In this document: piece by piece, positions 45,602 to 57,103 of the stretch
Numbering within the stretch: the stretch's first letter is position 1
Layout of the letters: the number at the start of each line of letters is the position of its first letter
From: Orychophragmus violaceus
Lineage: Eukaryota; Streptophyta; Magnoliopsida; Brassicales; Brassicaceae
DNA length: 64,000 nt
Direction of reading: 5' to 3'
Assembly: GCA_030180135.1 (NCBI GenBank)
Contig: CM058236.1
Location: 10,251,357-10,315,356, forward strand
Translations under genes and position numbers: made by a program
Notes under the pieces: generated by a model
Seen by the model: the letters and a program-made list of their open reading frames with translations, nothing else
Told to the model about the DNA's origin: nothing
Database searches by the model: none

Positions 45602-48600
45602 ATGACTACTACAAGCACACAAAACACATTCTCGATCCGGTCTGTTCTCGAGAAGGAGAAGCTGACTGGAACGAACTTCCTGACATGGTCAAGGAACTTG
45701 AGGCTGGTCCTCAAGCAGGAGAAGAAGGATTATGTCCTTCGAGATCCCCTCCCCGAGAGGCCTCTTGCCAATGCTGCCAGGACTCTGCACAATGCTTGGG
45801 AAAAGCATTCGTCAGATGAAAATGATGTTTATTGCCTGATGTTGGTGACAATGACTCCTGAGCTGCAAAAACAGTTCGAAAGTGTATTGTCTCCCATCGA
45901 GATCATGGCAAGCCTGAAATCGCTTTTTCAGGAGCAGGCTAGGACTGAGAGGTTCCAGACAGTTAAGAACCTCTTGGACTGTAAGTTGGCTGCGAATGCG
46001 GCAGTGAGTCCTCATGTCTTGAAGATGATGGGTTATCTCGATCATCTTCAGAAACTCGACTGCCCAATCAGCCAGGAACTTGCCTGCGACATCATACTGC
46101 AGTCTTTACCTGCAAGCTATGATCAGTTCATTCTGAACTTTAACATGCATGGCTTGAGTAAGACACTACCTGAGCTTCACGGAATGCTCAAGACTGCAGA
46201 GCCCAACTTGAGGAAAACCACCAAGGACCCCAATGTGCTTATGGTGCAAAAGGGCAAGGGGTTTAAGAAATCCTCTGCTAAGGATAAGGGAGCGGCCAAG
46301 GCTGTCCAAGTCGCGGACAAGGACACGCCAAAGCCCAAGCCCAAGTCCAAGGCTGGGCCTACTGACATGTGCAGGTTCTGCAAAGAACTAGGGCATTGGA
46401 GAAGAGATTGTAAGAAATTCCAGGAAGGTCTAAAGGAATTGAAGAAGAAGACTTTCGAGACTTCTTCATCAGGTATTTTTGTTATAGAAGTTAATACAAC
46501 TACTTCTGATAATACCTCATGGGTCATGGATACTGGTTGTGGGGCTCATATTTGTACTAATATGCAGGCACTCAGCAACAGTAGAAGGCTGAAGCAAGGA
46601 CAAGTGGAGCTACGAGTTGGGAATGGAGCGAAAGTTTCAGCACTAGCTGTAGGAACATACTTGTTGTCTTTACCTTCGGGATTGATTTTAGAACTGAATA
46701 ATTGTTATTTTGTACCTGCTATAAGCAGAAATATTATTTCAATTTCTTTGTTGGATTTGGAAGGTTATGATTTTTCAGTTAAGAATAAATTATGTTCCTT
46801 CAATCGCAACAATTTGTTCTATGGTTCTGCCCCTCTTACGAATGGGCTTTACATACTCGATCAATCCGCGCCAATTTATAACATTAATACAAAACGGTTT
46901 AAACCTAATGAGGAAAACCGAACGTTTCTATGGCATTGTCGTTTAGGGCACATCAGCGAGAAACGCATCAAGAGGCTCCATTCGAATGGACTTCTTGGCT
47001 CATTTGACTTTGAGTCATGTGAGAAATGCGAATCCTGCATGATGGGCAAAATGACACGGGCCCCCTTTAATAAACCTAACGAGAGGGCCAGTGACTTATT
47101 GGGCCTGATACACACTGATGTGTGTGGCCCAATGTCCACAAATGCAAGAGGAAACTATCAGTACTTCATTACCTTCACTGATGATTTCAGTAGGTATGGA
47201 TATGTTTATTTGATGAAACATAAGTCTGAATCTTTTGAAAAGTTCAGAGAATTCCAAAATGAAGTACAGAACCAACTTGGCAAAAGCATTAAGGCTCTTC
47301 GGTCCGACCGAGGAGGAGAATACTTAAGCCAGGAATTCAGTGATCATCTAAGAGAGTGTGGGATCGTATCCCAACTCACTCCTCCTGGAACACCTCAATG
47401 GAATGGTGTGTCTGAGAGGAGAAATCGGACCTTATTGGATATGGTTCGATCTATGATGAGTCACACAGACCTTCCAATATCCCTTTGGGGATATGCTCTG
47501 CTAACAGCAGTGTTCACACTAAACAGAGCGCCATCAAAAGCAGTAGCAAAGACACCATATGAATTATGGACTGGAGAAGCTCCAGTGCTGTCTTATCTAA
47601 GAATTTGGGGTTGTGAAGCCTATGTCAAGAGATTAATCTCAGATAAGCTTACACCAAAATCTGATAAATGCTACTTCATTGGTTATCCACGGGAAACCAA
47701 GGCTTATTACTTCTATCTACGTTCCGAGAACAAGATCTTTGTTGCCCGGGATTGTAACTTTCTTGAGAGGGAGTTTCTCTCTAAGAAAGACAGTGGGAGT
47801 AAGGTACTGCTTGAAGAAATTCAAGATGAACAGAATACTGCTCAACCTAATGAGGAAGAGCAGCAGAAGGACCTACAAGAAATTGTAGAGCCTGAACCTG
47901 TAGTACCTGAAGTTCGAAGATCCGGGAGGATCCGTCACGAACCCGAGAGATATCAAGGATTCCTCGTGACTAACTGTCATGATCTTTTGATCATGGATGG
48001 TGATGAACCATCGAACTTCAATCAAGCCATGATGGGCCCAGATTCCTCTAAGTGGCGCAAGGCCACTGATTCCGAAATGGACTCCATGTCAGTCAATCAA
48101 GTGTTTTCGTTGGTTGACTTACCCGCTGGTGTAAAAGCCATCGAGTGCAAATGGATCTTCAAGAAGAAGATTGACGTGGATGGAAATGTCCAGATTTATA
48201 AAGCCAGGTTGGTGGCAAAAGGTTTCAGACAAGTTCACGGTGTGGACTACGATGAAACCTATTCACCAGTGGCTATGATGAAATCTATTCGGATTCTACT
48301 AGCAACTGCAGCTTTTCATGATTATGAAATTTGGCAGATGGACGTGAAAACCGCCTTCCTGAATGGTATTCTGGAAGAGGATGTGTATATGACGCAACCT
48401 GACGGTTACATAGATCCAAAGAATGCTGGGAAAGTATGCAAGCTTCATAAATCCATTTATGGATTGAAGCAAGCATCGAGGAGCTGGAATCTTCGTTTTG
48501 ATGAAGCGATCAAGCAATTTGACTTTATCAGAAACGAAGAAGAACAATGCGTGTATAAGAAATCTAGTGGGAGCAAAATTGTATTTCTTATTCTGTATGT

Positions 48601-49579
48601 CGATGACATACTGCTTCTCGGAAACGACATTCCAATGCTGAAGTCTGTAAAAGACTGGCTTGGAAGTTGTTTTTCCATGAAAGACATGGGTGAAGCCGCA
48701 TACGTTCTTGGAATTAGGATCTATCGGGATAGACCTAAGAGGCTGATAGGCTTGTGTCAAGACTCATACATTGACAAAGTCCTACAAAGATTCAGCATGA
48801 AAGATTCCAAGAAGGGCTTCACACCAATGGTGCATGGCATAACGCTAAGCAAGAAGCAGAGCCCTACGTCGGCTGCTGAGCTTGAGCGCATGAAGAATAT
48901 TCCTTATGCATCTGCAATAGGATCTGTCATGTATGCCATGATCTGTACTCGTCCTGATGTTGCTTATGCATTGAGCATGACGAGTAGATACCAGTCAAAT
49001 CCAGGTGAAAACCATTGGATTGCCGTAAAGAATATCTTGAAGTATCTAAGACATACTAAGGATAAATTCTTGGTGTACGGTGGAAGTGATGTGCTTAAAG
49101 TCAGTGGATTCACGGACGCAAGTTTCCAGACAGACACAGATGATTTCCGGTCACAGTCCGGTTATGTCTTTTGTCTGAATGGCGGTGCAGTAAGTTGGAG
49201 AAGCTCCAAGCAGGACACCGTTGCTGATTCCACTACAGAAGCTGAATATATCGCCGCCTCAGAAGCAGCGAAGGAAGCTGTTTGGATACGAAAGTTCATT
49301 ATGGAACTAGGTGTGATACCAGATGCGGCTGAGCCTCTAGCACTGTTTTGTGACAACAATGGTGCTATAGCTCAGGCAAAGGAACCAAGATCACACCAGA
49401 AATCCAAGCATGTTCAAAGAAGATATCACTTGATACGTGACATCATTAATAGAAAGGAAGTCAAGATCAGCCGAGTTCCGACAGATGATAATGTCGCTGA
49501 TCCGTTGACAAAGCCACTCCCAAGGCCTAAGCTCGAGTTCCTGACTGAAGCTGTAGGCATTAGAAACATTGAAATGTAA
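45602..49579 (+). CDS. Copia-2 gag-pol polyprotein (1325 aa, intact)
   Basis: A single frame encodes everything needed to package, reverse-transcribe and integrate the element. Domains in order: Gag (residues 1-250, FLTWSRNLRLVL at 26-37); zinc knuckle CX2CX4HX4C (C257-C270); aspartic protease MDTGCG (Asp310); GAG-pre-integrase HHCC (H445 to C479); integrase DDE with D506 (HTDVCGP), D569 (RSDRGGEY) and E605 (NGVSERRNR); RT with KARLVAKGF (868-875) and YVDD (999-1002); RNase H with TDAS (D1172), STTEAEY (E1213/E1215) and CDNN (D1251). The order protease-integrase-RT-RNase H defines Ty1/Copia. The start MTTTSTQNTFSIRSVLE matches the Copia-1 start. No lesion is visible. Confidence 0.97.
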   Translation: MTTTSTQNTFSIRSVLEKEKLTGTNFLTWSRNLRLVLKQEKKDYVLRDPLPERPLANAARTLHNAWEKHSSDENDVYCLMLVTMTPELQKQFESVLSPIEIMASLKSLFQEQARTERFQTVKNLLDCKLAANAAVSPHVLKMMGYLDHLQKLDCPISQELACDIILQSLPASYDQFILNFNMHGLSKTLPELHGMLKTAEPNLRKTTKDPNVLMVQKGKGFKKSSAKDKGAAKAVQVADKDTPKPKPKSKAGPTDMCRFCKELGHWRRDCKKFQEGLKELKKKTFETSSSGIFVIEVNTTTSDNTSWVMDTGCGAHICTNMQALSNSRRLKQGQVELRVGNGAKVSALAVGTYLLSLPSGLILELNNCYFVPAISRNIISISLLDLEGYDFSVKNKLCSFNRNNLFYGSAPLTNGLYILDQSAPIYNINTKRFKPNEENRTFLWHCRLGHISEKRIKRLHSNGLLGSFDFESCEKCESCMMGKMTRAPFNKPNERASDLLGLIHTDVCGPMSTNARGNYQYFITFTDDFSRYGYVYLMKHKSESFEKFREFQNEVQNQLGKSIKALRSDRGGEYLSQEFSDHLRECGIVSQLTPPGTPQWNGVSERRNRTLLDMVRSMMSHTDLPISLWGYALLTAVFTLNRAPSKAVAKTPYELWTGEAPVLSYLRIWGCEAYVKRLISDKLTPKSDKCYFIGYPRETKAYYFYLRSENKIFVARDCNFLEREFLSKKDSGSKVLLEEIQDEQNTAQPNEEEQQKDLQEIVEPEPVVPEVRRSGRIRHEPERYQGFLVTNCHDLLIMDGDEPSNFNQAMMGPDSSKWRKATDSEMDSMSVNQVFSLVDLPAGVKAIECKWIFKKKIDVDGNVQIYKARLVAKGFRQVHGVDYDETYSPVAMMKSIRILLATAAFHDYEIWQMDVKTAFLNGILEEDVYMTQPDGYIDPKNAGKVCKLHKSIYGLKQASRSWNLRFDEAIKQFDFIRNEEEQCVYKKSSGSKIVFLILYVDDILLLGNDIPMLKSVKDWLGSCFSMKDMGEAAYVLGIRIYRDRPKRLIGLCQDSYIDKVLQRFSMKDSKKGFTPMVHGITLSKKQSPTSAAELERMKNIPYASAIGSVMYAMICTRPDVAYALSMTSRYQSNPGENHWIAVKNILKYLRHTKDKFLVYGGSDVLKVSGFTDASFQTDTDDFRSQSGYVFCLNGGAVSWRSSKQDTVADSTTEAEYIAASEAAKEAVWIRKFIMELGVIPDAAEPLALFCDNNGAIAQAKEPRSHQKSKHVQRRYHLIRDIINRKEVKISRVPTDDNVADPLTKPLPRPKLEFLTEAVGIRNIEM

Positions 49580-50434
49580 TCTAAATTTGAGTGGGAGTTT
49601 TGTGAGCTTTATTTTAGTTATTTGATATGTTCTTGTAAAACATTATTTTATGTTTTAATGAAATTATTATTTCAAGATTATTTTAACTGTGATGAAATAA
49701 TCGTTCCAAAATGATATGAAGCATTTTATAGGTCATCGAAGTAAGTGACTTGATCTTGAGTCATCAAAGTCATTTAGCTTGATCATGAGGCCCTATATTT
49801 GATAAATGTTTTATATCATCCTGTCCCTAGTCGAAGGTTGTTGAAATTGGAACACCAACAACCATGTGAGACTGGATTGGTACGTGACTTATGACAAAAT
49901 CTCAGTATGTCATAGATGCTCGGCATCAAAGTCAGTACATAGGTGTATGTTGGGGAACATACGACCGGACAAGACCCGATTATAAGAACTATTCAGGATA
50001 TTTATATCTGTGTCATAAGAGATTCTTACTACGACTATAGAGTATGGTCCTTAGACCTGAGTTCACATGCATGTGATTGCACATGGACTGGTGTACTTTG
50101 ATCATTGTCTAACGCTATCGTTCTGCGATAGCTATAAGGACCTTGTTTGGGAACATCATGAAATGAGTAGTTTACAGTGATGGAACAAGATGGGATTTGT
50201 CCCTCCAATATAAATGGAGTGAATATCTCTAGGCCAATCGGAGATTTGAATACTGGAAAACGCATGGCCATGCTCAAACGGACTTTCCCGAGTCGTTTGG
50301 ATTGTCAGTATCAAATCAGAGTCCGATGAACAAGATTAGGCTTTATAAGGATGACACTAATCTTGCCTTATGACTAATCGAGATATTGAGACAAAAGGAT
50401 TATGAATACAGAGATTCCAGTACAAGTGGGAGAT
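49580..50434 (+). other. Copia-2 3' untranslated region and polypurine tract
   Basis: 855 bp without a sense frame. CAAGTGGGAGAT (50423-50434) directly precedes the 3' LTR and is the PPT. The region matches Copia-1 3524-4380 in reverse. Confidence 0.85.
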
Positions 50435-51108
50435 TGTTGGAATTGTGTCCAGTAATCTCGGTACTGTCTCTAGAAAGTAAGAGTATGTCAGTGATCAGAC
50501 ATAAGTCATATAATATTGGGGGTCATGATGGCTTGCTAGAGTCCGCTCATGATCTATAAGTCTTGGACTTATTGCTTTTATTATATGATCCCATATGGGT
50601 CACACGCCTAAGCTAACAGGAAAATGTGTAGGAACGGTTTAGCAGAAGTACAGTAAAAGTGCTAGGCATTTACTGTACTAAGAGAGAATAAAAGGTTTAG
50701 CCACTGTGCATCGATCGATGCATAAGGTGCAACGATCGATGCAGTGCGCAAACACCGACGAGTTAATTGGTATTTGGGCCAAATGGCCCAAACGGAACAG
50801 GACGAGTTTTGTGTCATAAAAACTCGAGTTTCAGACTGATTAACCCTAACACTTGAGCCGTAAACTCTCTCTCTCTGCGCCGAGTTCCCCTTGTGGTCTA
50901 GCAGCTGTTTCCTGCGAAAGCGTGTGTGAACCTTTGGAGGATTCATCCCTCGGTGTTTCTCTGATCTCAGACATACCATCTTCTTCCGCTGCAATAACAG
51001 GTATAAGGTGAGATCATCATTTGTTTCTATTCTGAGAAGAACCTAGATCGCATGTTTAGGATAATCTGAATCTGGAATTGAATCAGGATTCATCTAAACG
51101 TTCCAACA
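50435..51108 (+). repeat. Copia-2 3' LTR
   Basis: 674 bp partner of the 5' LTR, followed by the right CCATT copy at 51109-51113. Confidence 0.97.
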
Positions 51109-51182
51109 CCATTTCATCTAAATCATGTATCTGTTTTAGTAGACCCTTTTAAACTTTTATCTTTTTTGGTTAGAGGATCGCA

Positions 51183-51607
51183 CACTTCAAAAAAACAACA
51201 TTTTTGAGACAGGAACTTGAGACTATACTTGTATTCGTAACATTTGGCGATAATTTGAGGACAATATTGCTACTATTTTGCGACACATATATATGGATGT
51301 TTATTAGTCGCTAATATACGACTAAAAATGATTATCACCGATTTAGTCGCTGATTTACGACTAATTATAGACCAATATTGAGACCGGAAATAATAGTCGC
51401 AGCGTAGACAGTAATATGGCGACTAGGTTGCGTTTGATGTGAAGAATCGTAGAAAAATTGCAAATTGGTCAGTAAATGGGCGACTAATTTGCTACTTCGT
51501 GTATAGTAGTAACAAAGTCGTTTACTTGTCGCTATTGTTACGACTAATATGCAACTCATTATTCGTGTCGCAAAGTACTCAGGTATGGATCGTATCATAT
51601 AGTATTT
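51183..51607. repeat. Second, degenerate CACTA left end
   Basis: CACTTCAAAAAAAC plus about 400 bp of GCGACTA / AGTCGC words align with 40890-41303 in the same orientation. Without Copia-2 and one copy of its TSD, the two left ends lie about 2.5 kb apart. Confidence 0.75.
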
Positions 51608-51950
51608 TTTGATTTAGTAATAATAATATAAGATAGTTTGGTTATATGTGCTAATAGTCTAAACTGATTATCAAAGTTGATATATATATATATATATTAA
51701 TCAATAGTAAATGAGAATGACCCATGTATGTTTTTCTTTCATAATCTCTAATTATTATGCGTGTAATTTAGCATAAGAAACTGATAGTTCATAATCCTCG
51801 TTGCTGCTTAACGAAATACATTGATTTGTTATTCAAAAGGTAATATGTTGTGATGAGAAAAGGAAAAAACTGAAGAAAAAAGCATGTTCTTCTAACTTCT
51901 AAGCATGAAGAACACGAATATCTCTACTTCAGTAGTACTTGCTGCATGTG
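51608..51950. other. CACTA-2 interior, unassigned
   Basis: AT-rich, with a (TA)n run at 51681-51697. No gene seen. Confidence 0.5.
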
Positions 51951-51989
51951 GCCATCTGAATACACATCATAGAAGTTCGAAAAACACCA

Positions 51990-52625
51990 AAGTTTGACTA
52001 AATTTCTGGGAAAATATAATTGAATTCATTATTGCAGATTCATTTCTTACCTTGGAGATGGGCCCCGTAGTTTGCATGGCTATCAGCTTCCGAGTTGTAT
52101 TCAATTAATTGGAAATTAGACAAACCCAGAAAATATTAGCCATCTACAAATCGAATGTTAAAAAGACAAAAGGATTTATGCAATACCCTGGGAATAAGCT
52201 CGATATCGAATGACTTGAATTGGCTGGTAAACTCTTTTGCCTGATTATACTGCTCAGCCTTTATCGGGTTTCTGACATGCCATTCACCCCGCATTTGTTT
52301 AAAGATAGCTATCAGGAAGTCTAAAGATAAAGATTCAAGAGAGAAAACATGTATTAGCTGTAAATCAAATGACCTATTTAACAACAAGTTGAGAGTCTTT
52401 ATAGGCCCTCACGTGTGTGCAACCTTTTTCTAAAGCATACTCCAAACCACGATTCAAACCTCTATATTCGGCAATGTTGTTTGTTGTATTGCCTAATACT
52501 TCACGGTAGGAGGAGATGACAGTTCCAACTGAATCACGCATAACAGCTCATGAACAGCTCTTCCAGAGTTTCCTTTTGAAGCTCCATCAAACTCAATGGT
52601 ACAATATTTCTGAAAACAGACATAT
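51990..52625 (-). pseudogene. Captured RNase H-like gene fragment
   Basis: On the minus strand exon-like pieces encode a type-I RNase H fold of the plant RVT_3/RNase H-like family, which degrades RNA in RNA-DNA hybrids or is an inactive relative. From 52620 down: YCTIEFDGASKGNSGRA (catalytic Asp in FDGAS), a frameshift, DSVGTVISSYREVLGNTTNN, IAEYRGLNRGLEYALEKG (catalytic Glu) and AYKDSQLVVK (catalytic Asp), then a stop. After an intron the text RGEWHVRNPIKAEQYNQAKE and FKSFDIELIPR follows. A last piece gives YNSEADSHANYGAHLQ, ending at a GTAAGAA donor. The three acidic residues are retained but the frame is broken. It has introns, so it was captured as DNA. Confidence 0.65.
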
Positions 52626-53640
52626 TTTAATTTAAATAAGATATAAACGTCAATATCTAAGTTCGAACGTAGAGTATCTAATGTTTCATAATCGGCTTTT
52701 TTGGGTTACAAATAGCTATATTTCCTAATGTAAACACATTGGCACGAGCGGATCAACAGAAGAAAATGATTAAATAGATAAGAGAAGAAACAAAATCAGA
52801 AACGATGAAGGGAGTGAAGGGGTTCTCGCCTTTCCCTTATCCATTTCTCTTGTCGTCTATGTTTTCTCTGCGATAGGAGAGCAAAAATTTTGAGGTTTAT
52901 GATTGTTAGGGTATTTCGACTGCGGAAAGGAAGAGTCTGTCTGAATTTAAGAGAGGTTATGATGATTAGGGTATTTCGGTCGGTTAATGATAATTTACCG
53001 TGACATTTGGTTTAGGTACCGTGCCGATGCACGGAATTACCAAAATATTAAAATTTTATAATTCTGCATAATCTTTTCATGTTTAATATCATTGATTTTT
53101 TTAAAAAATATCATAAGTACCAATTACATCATTATTAGTTTTTTTGGCAAACTATTTATGTTTTTAAATACTATGGTCATCATTGATTATTTTTCCCATT
53201 TTTGGATTTCATGCAATACGATTAAAATACTAAATTATTAAAGAAAACCATGTTGACAAAAAAAAGAAATACTAAAGAAAACCATAAACAAAGAGTGGGT
53301 TATAAATACAAATTTAATTTACATTCATAAACCATAAGTATGTTTTTCATTTCGCAAATCCAACAAACCACACCCAACATTCTTAACATAGAGGAGGCTT
53401 AAGGTACCTGAACATAAAAAAAAATTATATTAAAACAATAACACATAAGATCCCAAAAAAAAACATAATCATTATACTATATGATTATGAGTTGTTAGAT
53501 AAATACCTATGGACAAAATCATGGAACTCTTTCAAATTCATATGCATCAAAGCGTATCTTAGAAACTCGTTGAACTGTCTCCAACCTCACCAACCCTAAT
53601 CAACAAAGAAAAATTTATTATTTGTCAATTTACAGTAACT
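52626..53640 (-). other. CACTA-2 interior between gene fragments
   Basis: AT-rich non-coding text. The region around 52760-53000 resembles 54560-54760 (AGAGAGGTTATGATGATTAGGGTATTT versus a similar phrase), so the upstream regions of two captured genes may be related. No gene is seen from 53000 to 53640. Confidence 0.4.
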
Positions 53641-53649
53641 AGAACAAAT

Positions 53650-54365
53650 TTACAAAAAGGTTTGAAATTTCATCATACCACCACTGTTAATGGCAATATT
53701 AAAGCAGTGGAATAAGCAGAACAATATTCCGTTCAGACTTTTACCCCATGCCCTAATCAGCCTAACAGAAAGATCGCCATTGCCCACACAATCCAATGAC
53801 TTGTTTCTGACAATATTTACTACAAATAAGCTTTCAGACATTCTAAGAATATTCTACATGAAATAAATAGAAGTTATACTTACTCTAGATCTCTAATTAT
53901 GAATTTTACTTGAAGACGTCTCCAGAAATAAGTTTCCGGATTATTTGCAATAATCACTGGATCTCTTAAGAAGCCATCAATTCCAAGCACAATACCAATC
54001 AAATCTATATCTTAAACCAATAAAAACATCAAACAAATCCATAACCAAATCATATTAAAATAATAAAGTCCCATAAAACTTGTAACCTTAAAACAAAACT
54101 ATACTGATAGGATATCTGCTAGTTGTATGCCATTTGAAACGTCATGTATAGGCTTCAAGTCTAAGTAGTGCTGGCCATTAGAGAATGGAATTTTCGAGAT
54201 TACACTCGAACTGATTCGACACAGAGAGAATAAACTATCTGTCAAGTGGTCAAACATTGGCCTATCAAGGATATGAACGTTATCACATTGTACCCACAGG
54301 CCCTCAGATTCCACCAGCCACTCGAAGATTTCAACGTAATCACCCCAAATTTCGTCTTTTATCAT
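53650..54365 (-). pseudogene. Second DUF223/RPA-like OB-fold gene fragment
   Basis: On the minus strand the pieces fit a plant RPA70-like/DUF223 protein. From 54365: DEIWGDYVEIFEWLVESEGL, WVQCDNVHILDRP and QHYLDLKPIHDVSNGIQLAD, ending at a GTATAG donor near 54105. Then 54010-53895 gives DLIGIVLGIDGFLRDPVII and ETYFWRRLQVKFIIRDLE, with AGTAAG after it. Then 53841-53650 gives KSLDCVGNGDLSVRLIRAWG. The ...G.WV...N...... and D.IG.V..I order is that of the middle of such proteins. The piece order is preserved, but no complete gene is present. Confidence 0.5.
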
Positions 54366-55141
54366 TTGGCCCTATCGTTAAAATTGCAGGACTTAAAACT
54401 TTAAACAGCATAATAACAGAAGTTTATACAGCGTAAGATCAAAAAATTATACAGCACAGGAACAGTGCTGCAGAGATAACCTGTTCATCCACTAAAAGTA
54501 GTTTGATGGTTTTGCCGGAGAAGACCCCTTAATACATACAACACCGAAGGACTTTCAATCTCAAACTCCATTTCGTCGTCAACTTGTTGATCTCCGAAAG
54601 GAATTGGTATTCTCTTTGTGCTATTGTTTGTTTGGCAATAGATTTTCCATTGAGAAATAAATGTAAGACGAAAGGAATTTTAGAAACTCTCTGAATTTGA
54701 GAGATGTATTAATGGTTATGGTATTTGCGGTTTATGGTAATTTAGGCGCCATAAATATATTGGGTTTGACGGGTCTTAATTAGATTTACTCGTACGTTAA
54801 CTTTGGTATCGATCAATGTAAATATCTTATTGATTCCCCGTGCACATAATGGTTTATTGGTGTCACTTAATGGCTAGTCATGAACTAATGTGTTATACAT
54901 GGCATATTAAAGAATTGTTGTTTGACACTTATCCTCACACTTGTAACTCTTGAATTAGATGTTTAAAGATCCTAGGGTTCATGTAGCTTGTTATGGTGAG
55001 TTCCTCTATCAATCATCTATTCGATATTTTATTTAAGTTTTAGTACAATATTGTAGGATTCACTTTATTAATAAAAAATTGTTCCATTAGGATTTGTTCC
55101 TCTCTAATTCTAAATTTGGTGTCACAGTGTCAAAAAAAAAT
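54366..55141. other. CACTA-2 interior, unassigned
   Basis: Possible upstream region of the DUF223 fragment (54366-54760), then AT-rich text. No gene seen. Confidence 0.4.
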
Positions 55142-55595
55142 ACATTCATCTCCAACCTTAACACCAAATATCACACTATAAAAAATATTCTCTATTATTA
55201 TATTTTAAGTCATTCTATTTTTAATGAGTTTAATAAATAGTAATATAAACACAATTTTTTTACGTTCATATGTAACATACATAAGTTCATACAAACCATC
55301 TAAATGTTCATAGAAATCTAATTCTGTTTTCCCAAAGAAGATATTACAATTGATAAATTACAAATAGTGAAAAAAATTACATCGTACTAATTATCAGAAT
55401 TAGTATATTCGGACCAAAATATTTTAATGTTTAGTTTGTATTAATGTTTAGTGTTGTGAATAGTGTTACACCAAATATAGTGTGACACTATTCACAAAAC
55501 ACTAAAAAAGATATAGTGTCAAGTATAGTGTCACATTATAGTGATTTTCACACCAGAGATATAGTGTTATAGTGTCACCTTGTAGATGGCCTAAC
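55142..55595. mobile_element. Probable MITE with CATCTCCAA / AGATGG ends
   Basis: The left side reads CATCTCCAACCTTAACACC and the right side, on the other strand, GGCCATCTACAAGGTGACAC. Internally the words TAGTGT and ACACTA recur in both orientations. The inverted ends are imperfect and I could not fix a target duplication. Confidence 0.45.
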
Positions 55596-56171
55596 TTTCT
55601 CTAATTCAACTAAATTAATTTATCTAGTATTTATTCTATTTATTCCACTAAAGTTTTACCATTTTTCACTCTTTGTATATCCTCAATTTTCCTTAGCATG
55701 AATATTAACCTTTTGCAAAACAAAATCTTGCATGACATAATGTTTATGTTAGCAAGATTTGACATAAAGTAGGTTAATAATTACTACTTAACATATAGGG
55801 TCTACATTCGCCTTTCTGCACACACGCAACCGACATTAGTGGACAGGTGATTATCTAGGAAATTGTCAAATACACGATAATCTAGGTTATTAAAGTTAAG
55901 TAGATTTTTGTTTCCTTATTTTATCAATTATTTGTGTGCGGGAAGTGATGGTCGTGTCTTTAAGTAAGGTTATAAAGATGAAGAAACTCATTCAATCAAA
56001 TTAGGGATTAATTAACACCTATTCCTAAGGTTTTGAAGCAACCGATTCAGAACCAGTAAAAGTCAACCGCTTCGTTAACCCAAACTACAACAAAATGCCT
56101 ATGGCTTATGCATACTGGCCATGGCGTTGATATGACCAACCTTACTATGAAACCCATTCAGTAACAAGAAA
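55596..56171. other. AT-rich spacer before the F-box fragment
   Basis: No gene or repeat recognised. Confidence 0.4.
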
Positions 56172-56805
56172 ATGGAGAGCAATCATCCCATTCAACCTTC
56201 TAGTGTTGCCTGATGATGTGATAACGAAGATACTCGCCCGTGTTTGCGAATGGAACATGCAAGATCTCTGTCATTCAAAGATAGCTTGCATAGCCTTGAA
56301 AGAGAAGACGGAAACACAAGAGTTCGTCAAATTTGTTAATCTAATACACATGGAATACTATGTTTGGGCTCCAGGATTTAACTGGAGAAAATTCAATGGA
56401 AGCTGCTACGACGCAGACAACACATCAGCCATCCTTCTCAAATGAATCTCAGATTTCTTCTTCTATAACAAGAGAGATGAAGTTCTCGCATGCATAAAGG
56501 CGGCTGCAAAATATGGATGCATCTTAAGCAAGTATATGTATGGTGTCATACGCAAAGCCTTCAGGGAAGACAGAGATGATAAACTCTTCGGTAGGTATGA
56601 ATTTACTCGAGAATACGCAACGCAACTGCAAAGAAAACTACCTCGTCTGGTTCATAGTGTCTGGGGAATATTCATTCCTGATTGGTTCACAGAGAAACGT
56701 AATGAAAAAGATATTGATTGTGTGCGCCTCTGCCGATGTTCTAAATACGACCCTTGGTGCTCTGGGTGGCCAATGTTTAACGACTATTGCGGCCAATGTT
56801 TCTGA
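56172..56805 (+). pseudogene. F-box protein pseudogene (At1g67623/At2g35280-like)
   Basis: The ATG at 56172 gives MESNHPIQPSS, then a one-base shift near 56203 leads into LPDDVITKILARV, the start of an F-box, and DLCHSKIACIALKEKTE. A TGA at 56443-56445 interrupts the frame. The same frame continues with ISDFFFYNKRDEVLACIKAA, AKYGCILSKYMYGVIRKAF and a Cys-rich end CVRLCRCSKYDPWCSGWP...CGQCF to 56805. An F-box plus Sel1-like helices and a short Cys-rich tail is typical of an Arabidopsis F-box subfamily. F-box proteins supply substrates to SCF ubiquitin ligases. With a frameshift and a stop it is not functional. It lies inside the CACTA-2 boundaries. Confidence 0.65.
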
Positions 56806-57100
56806 ATTATGCAGACCGCTTTCTTCTGCACAATCATAGAAAACAAATTCTACCAATTTCGATGTAAACGGTGATGTCGTATTTATGTATGTTTTGCCAT
56901 TTTCACATTAGATATTTTCCCGTACACATAATTATCTAGTATTTTGTTTGATGGTTCAACGTTATTGCATCCCAAGTGGAACACTTAAAACAGTGAAATA
57001 CTCATATAAACTAAACACTTAAGTAATAACAAGATCAACGTAGACTTGGTTATTAATTATACTATTTAACACATATCGGACAGTTTGGCCAACATAGAAG
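56806..57100. other. Spacer without recognised features
   Basis: AT-rich downstream text. Nothing recognised. Confidence 0.4.
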
Positions 57101-57103
57101 GAG

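Larger units (their letters stand above)
43368..51108 (+). mobile_element. Copia-2: complete Ty1/Copia LTR retrotransposon
   Basis: The element is 7741 bp with two 674 bp LTRs (43368-44041 and 50435-51108) that I read as identical, flanked by CCATT (43363-43367 and 51109-51113). It has a PBS for initiator tRNA-Met, a 1.5 kb leader, one uninterrupted gag-pol frame (45602-49579), an 855 bp 3' untranslated region and a PPT. All features of an autonomous element are present, which suggests very recent insertion and possible activity. Confidence 0.97.
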
